Positions 32,937-46,900 of a stretch of DNA of 64,000 nt are shown in pieces. The notes under the pieces were generated by a model. It was not told the origin of the DNA. It made no database searches and was given only the letters and a program-made list of their open reading frames with translations. Made by a program: the position numbers and the translations under genes. Where the stretch lies: positions 3,038,001 to 3,102,000 of the forward strand of contig CM075102.1 of NCBI GenBank assembly GCA_037576195.1, read 5' to 3'. How positions within the stretch are numbered: position 1 is the stretch's first letter; every line of letters begins with the position of its first letter. This DNA is from Phytoseiulus persimilis (lineage: Eukaryota; Arthropoda; Arachnida; Mesostigmata; Phytoseiidae).

Positions 32937-35900
32937 TCGCGTCGTTGTTCACAAAACTGTCTGACCCTCAGCTTGAGAAGGTTATCTTCGTTCCTCTGGT
33001 ATCCACCGTGGCGAATCATCGAATTGTGATTTCTGGGGATCTCCACTTCCGTGACACTTGGAGTTAGGTTGCTTCACACAACTGGGAGATCATCGAGTCA
33101 CATGTTTTAGTGAGCTCTTACTGATCTTAAATACTGGCTTCTATCCTGTCTGGAATCGACTGAGTGAGGGTTCGATCGTAAGGTGACAACCGAAACGTTG
33201 GTTTCTCTACTCCAGGCATACACTTTGTATTGCCACTGGATTCCATTACAATGCTTTGTCACGATCAGCCACTTCAGGCGTGAAACCGTGAAACTTCAGA
33301 ACCGTTAGTTCAGAATTGATGTTTATGCATTGATTTTGTTCGATAGAATTCTGCCAAGTTCGATCTCTTGTTTGGATAGCAAACCAAGAGGCAACGTGAG
33401 TTCGTAGCTTTTAAATGAACTTAGACAGCTGGGATCGCGATGAATCACCCTTGAAGTGTTCGTTGCAGAACACTCTGGTCAGCAAAGATGCTTTGTTCAT
33501 CTTTTATCTTGGGAGCTTTCACCGGTAACATCGGCGACAATATCAGGGATCAGATCAATACAGTCTAACACAGTCTTGAATAGACCTGTACCGAGACGAT
33601 AGTCCAAACTGATACGTCAGCTCAACCACTTGGCTTACGGTCATCCTGAAAATGAGTCTGGTGCTCATATTGTAACCGTTTTAGCACATTCGTCCTCTGC
33701 ACTTGAACATCTCCGATATCTGTGGGGCTGTCAACGATGTTTGATGAGTTCCAGACCAAGAACTCCCCTCAAATCACAGTCTCGATAAGCTGGAGCTGGT
33801 TCTCACATGGATACCACGTTTCGGATCTCGATTGTTCAAGTCAGGATCAAGGACATGGGCATTCGAGGTTCTCGAGAGAGAGCTCTGTATTTGCTCTCTG
33901 CGAGAATGTCAAATAGGAACCACATTTCCATCGAAATGCTCTGCCTTGTTTTCAGTTTTGCTGCTTTTGGAACTTTCCAATCACCAAGGTATCCAGATGA
34001 GCTTCTCACGTGAGACTTTCGAGATTACCTTCTAGTGAGATTGTTCCAGGTCGTTTTCTCATTGGGATGAATCCAACACGATTCATACTTCCAACCTCTG
34101 ACCTTCTCGGGAGTCTGGTGCTCTTGTCTGCTCCATTGAACAGATTTCACCGAGATCAAAACTGATTGGGTGTCATAAAAGACCCCTGATCTTCTGCAGG
34201 CACTTATCTGAGGAATATCCTTTTGAATCCTAGGATCAATTCATCCTCCCATGCTTCAGTAAGATCTACGTTAGTCAGTTCGCCTATCAGTGAGGTGTGT
34301 GCGAAGCATTCTCTAAAGCATTCGCTTTGCCTCGGTGGATGTGTTCTCAGTTTAATCGAGAATCACTAGCATAATCGCTTCCACACGAACTTTCGACCAG
34401 AGAACTCTCCTCCCTCCATCTCAACTTCCGGTTGGATTTAACCCGCCATATTCATAAGCAGGGTCGAGGAAGCAAGGAATCCGAGATTGATAATTCCATA
34501 ACAATCGCCATTGGATCCTTGACCAGAATGCTATAGTAGCACCGAGAGAGTTCAGAACCATCCTCTCTTTCTTCAGAGGCTTTACGATTTCTTTTTCGAT
34601 ACTCGAAGCAAAGATTCATTGAGCATGCTGTTTCAATCATGCCGGCATGTTCAGACAATCTTCTTTGTCTCATGTCATTTTGCACTTGACTTCATCTTTG
34701 TTCTCGTATCTTGCGTCTTTACCAGTTCTCTGTTACTGGAAGACCTGAATGTGACCCTCTCACGATTTTCTCTGCGGGGTCAATGTTTACCATCAGTACA
34801 TGCACCAAGTAGAGTCAATGAAAGAACAGCTGATCAGACCGTCAACTTGAATCCCTAAATGGGAGGTGCTCAGGAACGCTCATTACCTTTGTTCATGTCC
34901 TCAATGATTTCTCCGGACTGAATGCGTTCCTGCTAAGTCAACTCTCACAGCTTGTGAGTTACTCAATTGATACACCATTTCATGATGATCAAGAGTCTCT
35001 ATCCTGAGGGAAACTCCAAAACCGTTCCTTGACTGGAGTGAGTTCTCCCTGCTTCAGGAGCCCACTCTCCTGTTAAGTATAGGACCATTTGTTGACCGCA
35101 CCATGCAATGTCTATCATGGATTCCATACTTCACATGATGACGTGTCAATCACGGCTTCTCTCGCGCTTTTCGTCGAGCGTGATTTTCTTTTGAGTTAAT
35201 ACCCAGTGTTGACAGAGTCAGTGGCTCATACGCATAGCCTTCGTACAGTGACCCGTTCATTCATCCACTAGGGCATGCATTGCTCTGACAGGGACCTCGA
35301 AGGATTGTCCTCCCTCCGAGTCAACCTTGGTCAGAGTCTACCAACATGAACCGTAAGTTGCAGCAGCAGGAGAGCAGGGTATCATTAACTTCGGTTCCAA
35401 GCACGTGCAAAACATAATAATGCAACAGAAAATCCATAACAGCTTCTCGGCAACATTAGAAGTCAAGCTCATCTTCTGCCAACTGGTTCCTTTCCCAAGA
35501 CCATTTCTACAGGCTTGCTTTTGCTAATTTGAACAAAGCCGTCACTGTCAGTTCAGAACCAAAGAGATCTGACAGCGTGTCGTGGTCAGTGGTGACTCGA
35601 ACTCCTTGCGAGCGAGTTCTCCACGAAATCTCAACTCATCTTCCATGTACTTTACTGGATTGGAAGTGCTCACACCTGTCATCGTTGTTACCAAGAGAAA
35701 TTTCAGAGCGCGCGACTCTGGCGCCATCGTCAACCATTCCTGTAGGCATGAGTACTGATTCTTCTTTGAATCGAATCCACTCTGACGAGCATTTCGTCTG
35801 AGTTCACGGCCTCATTTGATACTGAGTTCACTGGGTTGTTTGGAATCATGAGTTCCAGGGTTCTATCAACGCTGAAGAATATCAGCGGTGGAACTGCTGG

Positions 35901-36930
35901 ACAACCACTTCAGAATGTATCATAGTTTGACCCGGATGCTTCGGAGTCAGGGACGTTAGTAACCCACTCCCGTTCAAGCTTAAACACTCAGTCTCCTTTC
36001 TCTACAGAGCTCCACGATGAGGCACGGCGTTATTGTTGACTACCAAGTCCTCTGTTGACAAAACAGCTTCCGAAACTACTATCGGTGAATCAAGTACATA
36101 CTGGTGCTTCGAGCACTCATAGTCCAACCGTAGTAACCAGCATCGAAAATCCTATCACTGCTCCGCTCACCACTGCTCTATCCATGAGTCCACCCAATCT
36201 ATTTGAGACAAGCGTCTGAGGAACAATTACAATTACTTTTGTACTTCCATTCAGCAACACATGGGCACAGAGTCGTGAGATTCCCCAATGAACAGAAAAG
36301 AACAAATTGACCACAGAATCAGGGCACGACTTCAATAATTTCATCACCTATGACTGAATGAAGTTGCACTCGTACGAAATGTTGAAGACCACTTGTCCAT
36401 CAGAAATGGGGAAGAGGGGTGAGAATCTACCTTTCTCTACTATAGACTTTCCATGGAGAGCTAGCGAGTACTGGGAAGCCAGAGAAAGAAAGCTGGTTTC
36501 CGCCGGGCTGCTGTTAGCGTGACTGTCGCCTGTTTTGGAGCGAACAACTCTTGCAGTAAGAAGTGCTATGAGCAAACTCAAGTTGCTTACAAGCTCTGCT
36601 CAGAGTTGGAGAAAGTTTGTTCCATGTATGGATAAGCTGGTGATTCTATGAGTGTAGCTGATATGCGATCCGTTTGTCATCTTCGCCTAGACAGGTTCCA
36701 TTCGACAGCAGGCATGCTATCTTTGTTGAAGCTCTCTCTGTACAGGTGGTGCTAACTGAGGGACAATTTTCTGGGAAATAAGTTCGGACTTATCTCGGGA
36801 ATCCTGACAATAGTTTTTGTTTGATGAAAGATGGTGAACACTCAGAGCCTTACTGGAAAAGCGTGGCTGGTCTTGCAGCCAGCAGGTGGATGCTTACGTT
36901 TCTGTCTTGTATTATGATCCACAAGTCCTG

Positions 36931-37373
36931 CTAGTTTCTGTAAGCGAGCGTAGTGAGTTCCTGGCCACGGAATATTCTTATCAATGGAATATCCTTCGAT
37001 GTTGAATTCTTTACCCTCCATATTTTCGTAGGATTGAAATCGCCTGGACTCAATATGCTCTCTACAATTTGTTACCTGAATCCTCGTGAACAGCTAAGGG
37101 TGTCCAGTATAGTCAACACACAGCGTGAGCGTGACTAGTCAGCTAGTTTCACTGTGGGTAACGACTGCACTTTCCATGCTTCTGAGAGTTGCGCAACTTT
37201 GGAGCCGCGTTGACCAAATTACGGCGACGCTGCCGAACGTTGTAAACGCGCCACTCAAACACTCTTCTCGTTCGTTTGCAATCAGCCCAATCTGTGTTGC
37301 AGTACTCGTCTGGTTTGACGAGTAGAGTCCCTCCCGAACTGGTACGCTTACTCCACGATCTACATGGTTTCAT
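36931..37373 (-). pseudogene. RNase H domain, second copy
   Basis: Same reading as 10146-10588, including the DWAD block and the HIE block; no further differences noticed. Confidence 0.6.
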
Positions 37374-37623
37374 GAGTTCTGTCCGATGAAGAGCCTGTTC
37401 TCTGTTTCAATGACCTATTTCGGCCGGCTCGGAAAAACCGCGATAAAGTGAAACCGTGATGATCGAACCGGGAAGTAGCGGGAGAAGACTGTATACTACA
37501 GATGACGTATAGGTTACTCTGGACATCTTGAGAGAAAACCTACTGCGTGACTGATCTTATTCTTGCCTGCGATCGGTGTCAACTTAAGAGACTCCAATAC
37601 GCTGACAATACTTCAAAGTGAGA

Positions 37624-38385
37624 TCAACACTTCCCCGAATGGCGGCCCGAACGTGACATCGATAGGAACCGGAAACACTTTTCGGATTGACATTCGGGAG
37701 CAATCGAAAGTCTCAGCTTTGAACTGGGTCTGATTGATCCGTATCCTCCCTCAGTCTGAGAGATTTTTCAATCTCAATCCTAAGACGAACTCGAACCACT
37801 TCGAGGTGAGTTCTTGAGTTCTTCAAACTGTGTCCTCAAGCCTTTGTCGTTGCTGAAGTTGATTGAACGATCATGCGTGGACATGGAACTCTCTGAGGGG
37901 AATTCGAGAAGAACAGGGTCCTGTACATTCCCTGTCTGTTAACAGTCCTCAAACTCAGCAGTGCATTACTCGATGACAGTCACATTTGCTGTCCTATCGG
38001 CTTCGCGACCTCGATCGCTTCCGTGCACAAGATCAGCTGGTTTGCGCGAGCTGAGCTCCGCATCCAAAGGAACTGAGAGGTGCTCGGTGCCAGCATCTGC
38101 CTGAGTGAGACATGATTGCTCCTTGGCCGAGACAGACAATATTGACCGTATAGTTGCGAGTCTCGCCACAGGGCTGTAATGGCTTCCGAAAGTGATGCCG
38201 ATCACAATCTGTTACTTGAAGCCTCGCCTTTCGCTCGATCATGTTTCAATCCTTGTCTGCTTACAAGGAGAAACCAAGCGGCTCAACAGGACACGCAATC
38301 CTGGAGCTGGATCGACCAGCTTGTCATACCGGTTCGATTCGAACTATCCTAGTTCAGAAGCCATCGCTGTTAGTTGTTCATTTTC
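37624..38385 (-). pseudogene. Reverse transcriptase domain, second copy
   Basis: Same as 10840-11601 with one G fewer near 37758, which breaks the thumb-region frame that is open in the first copy. The PVAR-x-x-TIR-type box is within 37966-38205. Confidence 0.7.
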
Positions 38386-38708
38386 CTGTGTATGTGTCAA
38401 GTTCTTATTATCTTATAGGCGGGAAGGTACGTCTACCTGTGGGTTCGAACTGCCTAGTTTCTTGATAATCTTGTAAGTCGTAGTACTACTGGAGACACAG
38501 TGGGCTATCCAAGCCTCAATGCGATCTGGCTTTCACAAGCTCCGAGCTATGAGCTACGAGCTTCGAGCGACGAGCTACCTCGATTTCTCAAATCATACTT
38601 GCATCCCTCGTCTTGATCCTTTGTCCTTGCCGGGAACCATCCTATTTTGTCCGCGCGGACCTGTGGCAGGCAGGATCTGAGTGCTGGATACGCGATCGAC
38701 AGCCACTC

Positions 38709-39339
38709 CTAACTTTCAAACATCATCTTATCATGATTTCTCACTCCACTCCAGTTGCCATTCTCTGACGCTGTCTCAACCGTCGATGTTTTTCTGGGAG
38801 ATGGCACGTTTCTTCTTGGTAAGGGAAGCCCGATGATGTCCGTCGAAGTTGGGTTCATCTGGGGACAGTGGAGGACGCCGGTTAGCGTTTCCATTGGGTA
38901 GTACTGGTTTCTGTCCAGTGATGTCACGGATTCGATGAACGTCCTTAGTTCCGAGTTTGAGGGTTCTTCAACTCGGTCCATCTTCTTCTATGTTGATAGC
39001 GGTTCTGGCAATAGCTCGCTGGTCGAGCTTGATCTTGTAAGATTTGCAGTTGTAGAACCTTTCGAGCATATCCCTAATCCGATCGAAGACTTCGGATTCT
39101 TTCCGGAGGAGGTACGATTTACGGATACGGCTGCGGTCATAAGTCAATGTGAGGCATGCGTCATGTCTTCCGTAAGAAGGCGTGCTTACGGAACCGACAG
39201 CGCAGTTGATCCATACAATGCGAGGGGCAAGTCTGCTGCTAGGCTTCTGCCGGTAGCTAGCTCGATGCATCTTTCCGTCAACACAGCTTTCACAGCTGGT
39301 AAATTCTGGGATCACTCCATATCCTTCTCTCTCAAACAT
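38709..39339 (-). pseudogene. Integrase, second copy
   Basis: Same two frames and same N, D, H replacement at the catalytic positions as 11925-12555. Confidence 0.7.
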
Positions 39340-39348
39340 TGACTTCAG

Positions 39349-39801
39349 CTATCCTACGTTGATGTGAGCGTCTCTTCGGTGCTTTGGCGCGAGGCTGACA
39401 CTGTTGTTGCCTTCAGATTCATTTCTTTCAGAAGTGTAGGTAAAGCGTAGAACGTGGAGACATTTCTTGCGTTCTTCCAGAAGAGTCATGTTCCCTTGTT
39501 TCAAGGTGATAAAGTCTTGAAGGACAGCCATCTCGAAGTTATCGTCAGCCAGTTCTGAGACTGATAAGAAATCTCGTCGGACTTGTGGAAGATACAACAC
39601 CTCATTCAGCTGCACAGTCTGAGAACGTCCGTTGTAGATGGAGGTGAAACGAACAGTTCCGAACCCAGGAGCGCTCAGGGTCCTAGAACCACTAGATCTG
39701 ATCTCACGTGGCTGATGATAGGGCGTGTAGATGATCGTGTGAGGGATCATTCCACTGTCCACGAAGTATTCATTATCGGTTGGTACGTTGCTTGATTTCA
39801 C
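39349..39801 (-). CDS. Protease region, second copy
   Basis: Identical open frame to 12565-13017 with the VDSG active-site motif. Confidence 0.7.
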   Translation of the reverse strand: MKSSNVPTDNEYFVDSGMIPHTIIYTPYHQPREIRSSGSRTLSAPGFGTVRFTSIYNGRSQTVQLNEVLYLPQVRRDFLSVSELADDNFEMAVLQDFITLKQGNMTLLEERKKCLHVLRFTYTSERNESEGNNSVSLAPKHRRDAHINVG

Positions 39802-39951
39802 GATACCTGTCTCACAGTTGAGAGCTTCGATAACGTGAGTTTCAGTGTCGTTGAAACTTCATAGCTGTTGTCGATTCAAGGGTCGTCCTCTGGGACGTAC
39901 ATGCTGGTATCGGTGGGACTGTTGAGGGCTTTGTGAACGATGTTGTTGACG

Positions 39952-40566
39952 TTATCGGCTTGAGTTCCTTTTCTGAATTGGGGCCCGACACTGGGCAGTC
40001 AGATCATTTGACATTCCACAATTGAAACAGGATCTCTCGCTGGAACTGGTGACCGTTCGGTTGATGCTGGCCCTACGGGTATGAGTGTTTCTGCGATGCT
40101 GTTCTCCATGGGAAGCCTGGAGCTTCATGGACAGAACCGTCACCTCGTTGGTACCAGTCTGAGAGCTTCAATCTCCATGGCATTCACTAGGGGCACAAGG
40201 GATTTTCCGGATTCCTCCCTCGCGGTGAATGACCGCCTGGAGATCGCTCACGGTGGCATTAGTTTCCACAGGGTCACATCGAGGGCGAACGGGTCTGCAT
40301 CCAAAGTCGCGGAAAACAACCCATTCGGTGTAGTTCGCACCATCAGGCCGCAGCACACCGATGTATTGGTACCGGTTTCTCGAGCCTACGTCGAGGTTGT
40401 TGAAGTCCTCCATGTCCTCACCATACTCTCGCTTCTGCTTGTTTTCTGCTTTCAGCCTACCACTTTCTATTGTTGCTGAGTGCCCGGGCATCTGGTCGCC
40501 TGCGTTGCTTGAGCCGTGGGAGCTACTGGAATCTTCGTGTGTTGGCTGACTCTCCATTTGATACAT
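39952..40566 (-). pseudogene. gag, second copy
   Basis: Same two frames as 13168-13782, with the same frame break and the same Asp in the zinc-knuckle-like motif. The break is therefore shared by both contigs rather than an isolated base-calling error. Confidence 0.7.
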
Positions 40567-40671
40567 TTCACTCGTTGGAGTTGCACCGAACTATTCACGG
40601 GAGAGTCACACACCTCACAGTACACTGTCCAGTCGTATGGGTCCGTAGAGCGGTATCGTGCTGATAACGAA

Positions 40672-40983
40672 TGTTGGAAATAACCCACTGGGTCAGTCGG
40701 TGGACACGATCTGGAAGTACGCTGTGAGTCTGGAAGATCACGGCACGGAATAATGAGACAGAGATTCGGTGTTAGAATCATGTAGCTCCCCGAGCAGTTC
40801 TTTATTCAGGGTTTATATATCAGTGTGGAAAGCTGCACCCGTCCGTGAAGACCGGAAGTCCTTCACGGACGCCGTTGTCAGTATCTCACAGAAAAGGGTT
40901 CCGGTCAGAATGTCCTCGTATTCTGGACCCATCAGTGTTTCAGACTAATTACAGCTACCCAGAAATATGGCTGTATTTCAACA
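40672..40983 (-). repeat. 5' LTR, second copy (312 bp)
   Basis: Matches 13888-14200 except for one missing G in the GGGG run near its left end. Flanked on the right by TCAAC. Confidence 0.93.
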
Positions 40984-40988
40984 TCAAC

Positions 40989-43900
40989 GAGATATGGCCA
41001 AGAGGAAGATTCCCGACCGAAAGTGTTCAACCCGCAGTCGTAACGAACACTCACGGGCTACCAACTCTAGCTGTGTCGAGATAACGGCAGTCTTCCATAA
41101 TGATCATCGAGACTTGTCGGCCTAACACATGAGCAGAACCGGCTCGTTGTATCAGGTGTTTCGCTGCTGCTATGTTTCATGGGGATCAAGGGAGATGAAA
41201 CTCCACGCGGAACTTTATCCAACTGATTAGGGAACGCTTCCAGTCCTGCAGCGATGGGAAATCTTTATTCTTCTCGACGAGTGTTGTACCATAAGTTGGT
41301 GTGGCAGACACCCGGAAGGAGAACATTGTAGAGCGGTGCTCTGATCCGTCTAGACTTAAACGTGAACTGTGTCATTCCTCTCACAATAAAATCTTCCGCG
41401 AACATGTGAGCGTCCTGTCCTTGAGGAATGGAGTTTTCGTGGAACATTCATTCTGAATGCGCAGCGCTCTGTGATTCCGTGGTTCGAAATCATTTCGTAA
41501 GCCGTCGGTTCCCGGAGCCGGTTTTTGATATGTCAGAGCATTATGACCGTTTAAAATGACAACGCGCACGCTCGTGGCTCCGAACACCATCCGCTTTCTA
41601 TTCGTTTCCTTACCGCAATTAGCCCTATGGATTTCAGCCACCCCACTTCATTAGAGGTTCCCATTTTTAATTTCACAATACGAACATCTACTGCTGCCGC
41701 TCAAAAACCGAAGCAGACCTCTCCCTGCCCCCATCAGACTCCATCTCGACTCATGAATCCGAAACACGACGATTCGAGGGAACATGCGAGAGCACTTGTC
41801 GGCCTCTACTTTGAGATAGTTTTTCGCCATCTTTACCGCGAGGAAAGTCATTTTCCGCATCGCTCTTGTTCTTCTCGGTTTCCTACTGCTTTGCATGGAC
41901 ATGTTTTCGGATCGCAGCAGGGAACATTGATACAGTTTCCCATGGGATCTTGACGGATTCTACCTAAACATCTGAGAATCGTCCCGAGAAGTCGAGTATC
42001 CCGAGAACTCCGTCGAAGAGTCGCATCAAGCTGTTCTGATTTTCACGCTCATGCATCACGCCTCGATGCGGCTGGCGGAATATGGCGAGGTTCCAACGCT
42101 CGGAGCATCACACACGGGGGACAGACACGTGTTTTTTCTCCACCTGAACTGTTTCCTCATCAAACAGCTACTCTCTGAATGATACGCATGTGTACATCAG
42201 TTACTCAGGCACTCAAGAGGGAACTAGAGGTCGGATATGACAGTACAGAGTGAGCAACGACCAACGACCGATCATAATCAGTTCGCCCCAGGAACTGGGT
42301 CCCATATGATATGCACATATATGAAAGGAAATGTAGATAACACATCGGAGGATCAATGAATAGCCCTAACCGATTCCATCGTCCAGAGGATGAATTTCTT
42401 GCAGATATCGCGATGGCCAAGAGGAGGGAAGTAGGAATGCCTTTTCCACAGACGTGCCAGAATCGAAGTTAGAGCTGTGCTTTCGATCAGGTCGAGATGT
42501 CCGGAGCACGGACGCGGACCCCCGCCGATCCTGTCGCTAATGGCCTCTGGTATATTCATCTGAGCGGAGGCTGCACGTAGACAGGTAGTTTTGGGAGACC
42601 TCAAGAATGCCTCCGGCGAGAAACGTCCCGAATTTCCATAAGCTTTGAGGATTCCGCAAAAAGATGTAAAGATATGATGGAGAATTACCACTCCAGAGAT
42701 CTGTTAATAATCAAAATCGGGGAAATTTCTCTACGAGTTATGGCATTGGATAAAACTCGGTTTCGTGCGAGGGGAAAAAGGAGAGAGAACATTCGGATTC
42801 GTCGATAAGTCGGCCCGTTGCCTGATGACCTGAACGATTTCACGAATTGAAGGAAAGACAGTCACGCTCTCGACGATCGAGCCCAATCATCGTCGATTGG
42901 AGAACCCGTGGCCTCTCCGATCTGTCGGAAAAACTGGAAGATGCTTTTCGCATGCCTCAAATCCATAGCCTTCGGCGTTCGACTATCGCGGATCAGGAAA
43001 GCTGCTCATGTGATGTCACATCACTCTCCGAATAATTGCATGTTAGTTCAAAAGTGGCTGAATGGTTAACTGCGAGCGGGCGAGTCAGATCGAAATCAGG
43101 AGCGTCTCACAACAAACTTCGCCTTGACGTCGGGCTAGCCGTCACTCAACCGGCAACTCAAACCCCGGCCCGCTTACAGTTCTGACAAAAAAAGCACGCC
43201 GCTTATTTCGTACATTCGGTGATTCATGCCTAGTCTTTGCTCGATTTGAGTTGCCTTCATCCGTCGTGTCTCCCGAACCCCGCTCCTCCCCCCTCCCACG
43301 ATAGCTCTAATAGCAGGTTGGTCAGCCACGGGCAGATCGGTCGAATCGTTCCTGTATTAAAAAGTAGTCGATTAGATGCCGACATCCTCTGTCGCCAAGC
43401 CCTCTGCAATTATGAAGTTCGTCAGCCGTTGTTGATCGTTTCGGAAACATCGAGATTTGCTCTCTTCGAGATGGAGCCTGCCCGCCGCGCACCGACCGGG
43501 GAGAGGGGTCCGGAGAGGGAGAAGCTGATCCAAAATCGTCCTCGTGCTTCGGAAGAGCTCCGTTTGCAGGGTTCGTGTTCGAGTGCGTGACTCCTTCCAA
43601 TTTTCCACCGGGTTTCGGGAACATCGAGGGCAGTAGTCAACGACGTTTCCTCTCGGCCTTTCGATTCACCTCTTTGATGTAATTCAACTCTGACTTCGCA
43701 TTTCGCCCGGTGTTTTCGAATCATTCCATCGTCGTCAGTGGAGTGGGTTAGCTCGGGTCCAGTTCTCCAACCACAATCCATCAATCCACGGAGATGTGAA
43801 CGATGCGAATATGGACCGATTCCGTGCGGGAAAGACGACATCAAAATGCGATTCTAAGAACAGTGACGCTCTGATCGAGTTTCCCTGCACATTCACACAG

Positions 43901-46900
43901 GAATGATTGGCCGAAGTAGCCTAGCGGATGTGTTAAGCATATGGGGGTGAGACCGCCGCTAGATGATTTGCTTGGTGGCTGCTCCCACGTGGCCGCTATC
44001 CCGATCCTCTGTCAGGACGCGTCCCGTGCTCGACGTTTCGAAACAGCTGACTGGAACTGCGACGGGGGTAACTGTCCCCGGCGACGACAACCGTCTAGCG
44101 AAAACTTCCCGATTGAGTCAGACGGTGTGCGATTCTCATTCCCGGCGTCGTTTCCACTGGGAAGCCTCGTCGGTTCACCTCGATTCGAGTTTAGCTACTT
44201 CTTCGGCTTTCCCCGCGGAAGCATCCGCTCCCATCGTCTTGAGTTCAATCCGCCTTCAGTAGAGGACCAAGAGACACGTGCGTCCAACCTTTCCGATGTT
44301 TGAAGGACAATAGGAATGCGGCGAATCAGAGCACCATATGCTCTCATTTCCCCAATTCACATCATGAGCATTCGATCAACGGAGGCACCGAGCTGGCGGT
44401 ATACCCAGCGATCCGCGTATCTTTGGCCCGACTCTTTCCGCTTCAACTATATATGAACCCTCTGAGCGATTTCTTGCAGACCCCTTTCCTGGAAGACAGT
44501 CACAAGTCGCTCCGAGTGCCATCTCTAGTATTTACGAGAGAGGATGTGTCGTGAGCTCGCGGTCCCACGATCTCTTCCCGTCGATTCTTTATAATTCAGT
44601 GTTCGAAGTCCGTTTCGGCCTTGTGAGCCTCCATCAGCAATGGCTGGAGGTGGGATCCACAACTGTCTGAGATCCAGAGTCGTTCCGACTTGAGCTACGC
44701 ACCCGATGCCCGTAATGGGCCGGGAAGGATTGGCCCCGCCGGAACTTAACGGATCTATGTAGAGTTTGTCCGACATTCCACCGATCTAAGACCAGTGAGC
44801 TGCTTCGGAGTTGAATCGTCAGGGAACGGCTCCGCAAGACGCCGGAGTTTCAGATTCCTCTATTGACGAGTTAACAGCAAAGAAGTGCCGACCATTCAGG
44901 GATACTGGCTCATCTGAGGCTGCTTGTTCGCTTGTTGTTCAAATTGAAATAACTTTGAACACCGCACTTCCCTCGAATGGACTGGCAGCAGATGATATTA
45001 GACGCATCGACGCACGCGGCGGGATTTGACGAACACGGGAACGGAAATAAGAATGAGGGAAGATCCATCGCGAATGGATGGCTGGGTGGATGTTCCTCCT
45101 TCACGTCGTGCTATTCGTTCTTTTGGTCTTCCATCTCAAATCAGGTTTCCCCTTTCATTGCGTTCCCGCAACGCCGCGTCCGCCGACTCCACCACCGCTG
45201 ATTCCTCGCGCGGATCCCTTTCCCAACTATGGCGCTCTCGTTCAAATCTGCCCGCCCCGTGTTTTCCCCGCCCCCTCCGTTTGCCGTCTGCGTTGTATTA
45301 TTGGAGAGATATGACAATTTCAGCAGGAACATATATGCACCCAACGTTTCTCTTTCTCTCCTCCGGCTGTGCTGCTGCCTGTGGTCCCCACCGCTCCCCT
45401 GTCCCTAGGCCGTGGGTCCCTTCACAGAATCCCCTGCTTCCCTTAATCCTTCGCATGCTCTCCCTTGAACGCGAGGGTAAGCAAGACGGGGCACACCGGG
45501 GAAGCGGGGGGGAGGGGGCGTCGAGAGGAAGAAGCCAGGGACGAGTCTGGTTCAGGGCGGGCTTAATAAAGGGAGACGGATGGGGGAAGAGCGTCGGGAA
45601 CCGGAGGGGAAGCTGCCGTTGCTGTATGGAAGAGAGTGCTTGATGCCGTATGAACGGAGGGGAGCGAGAAGACGAAGAATAACAACAAATTTGAAAGCAC
45701 TCCGACGCGCTCCGCGGAGAGGTTCCGATGCGGTGGCAATACTCCTCCCCTAGGCCCCCGCGCCTCTTCCTCTTCCTTGCGTGTTCCCTCCTCGTCGGCT
45801 CTCCGCCGGGCCGCCGGCTTCCTGCCGCCGTAGCTATTTCTCCTCTCTTCTTGTTCAATAAGCAATTCGATGATATACGCACTCAAAATTTTCATGCAGC
45901 AGCCCGCCATTCCCTTTCCTGCAGACTGAGCGATTCGCTCCCACCCGTATCCTCGTCCCACGCCTTGCTCAGTCGAGTTCTTTGCTTCCTTATTCTCTCT
46001 CACAGGGGCCCCCCATTCCCCCGGTTCCGACCGCCTTGCACGCTCCACGTTTTCCGTGGTGTGGTGCGCTGCTAGCCTTCATCGCTGCCATTAGGGCGAT
46101 GACTATTGCTCCATAGTCTGTGGTGGTGGAGCGGGTATAAATCTCAATCTTACGATAGTCATTCAGGTATCATTTCTTCAGCATATTATTTTCCGGTCGG
46201 ACAGGCGTATTCGACAGCTATGCTGAAGCTGAAATCGTCCCTCACTTGTGTTTCTGAATGACAAGAAGAATCCGAACCACTTCGATTGAGTACGGCTTCC
46301 CATTGTAGGTTGTTGATTGCACCGGGTGCCGAGATGGCCTTGTCGATACAAAGCCCCCATATCAGGAGCATCCTTTCATGGGCCTGTTCTCCATCAACAG
46401 GGTGTCGAGGTCAAGTCAAATCACCAGCCCGACCGCGCGGACGAAACCTCTCAGCGACTACGGGGATCGGATGTCGAATGCCCGGATAGACCAGGGCGAA
46501 TGTCCACCTTACGCGAAGAGGAGCTGTGCGAGTCCGATCGAAGACGCGAGCGTGAGGTCAGTCGCTGTTCGTCTGCAACTCTGACCAAAATCGAAGAGCT
46601 TGGTCGCCGGGCACCCCCTCCGAATCTAAAAATTAGAAATAATACTCGAACGAAATGAGCGGCCGCTGCAGCAGCCCGTGCGGCGGTGGAGAGGGTGCTG
46701 TTCGAAACAGGGGCGATCCGGGGAAATTCTTCTTCCGCTTTCCGCTGCTTTGCTATATTCGTCGTATATTTCATAGATCGATTCATATTCTCCTCCTGCT
46801 GCTGTCGCCTCTCATTCCTCTTGCCTCTTTTCCCTTCTCCACTCGGGCGCGCCGGCGGGGAGATTGCCGCCGCCGTCGCCGCTTGCATTTGATAATGTTT

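Larger units (their letters stand above)
32281..40983 (-). mobile_element. Same copia-class element in the second copy, 3' LTR missing
   Basis: This is the same insertion as 5130-14200, judged by identical right-hand flank and TCAAC duplication (40984-40988). The 3' LTR and polypurine tract fall in the gap. Module positions: integrase-like 32445-33539, second RT/RNase H-like 34037-35527, ORF pair 36117-36581, RNase H 36931-37373, RT 37624-38385, integrase 38709-39339, protease 39349-39801, gag 39952-40566. Frameshift positions differ from the first copy in the left 3.5 kb. Confidence 0.9.
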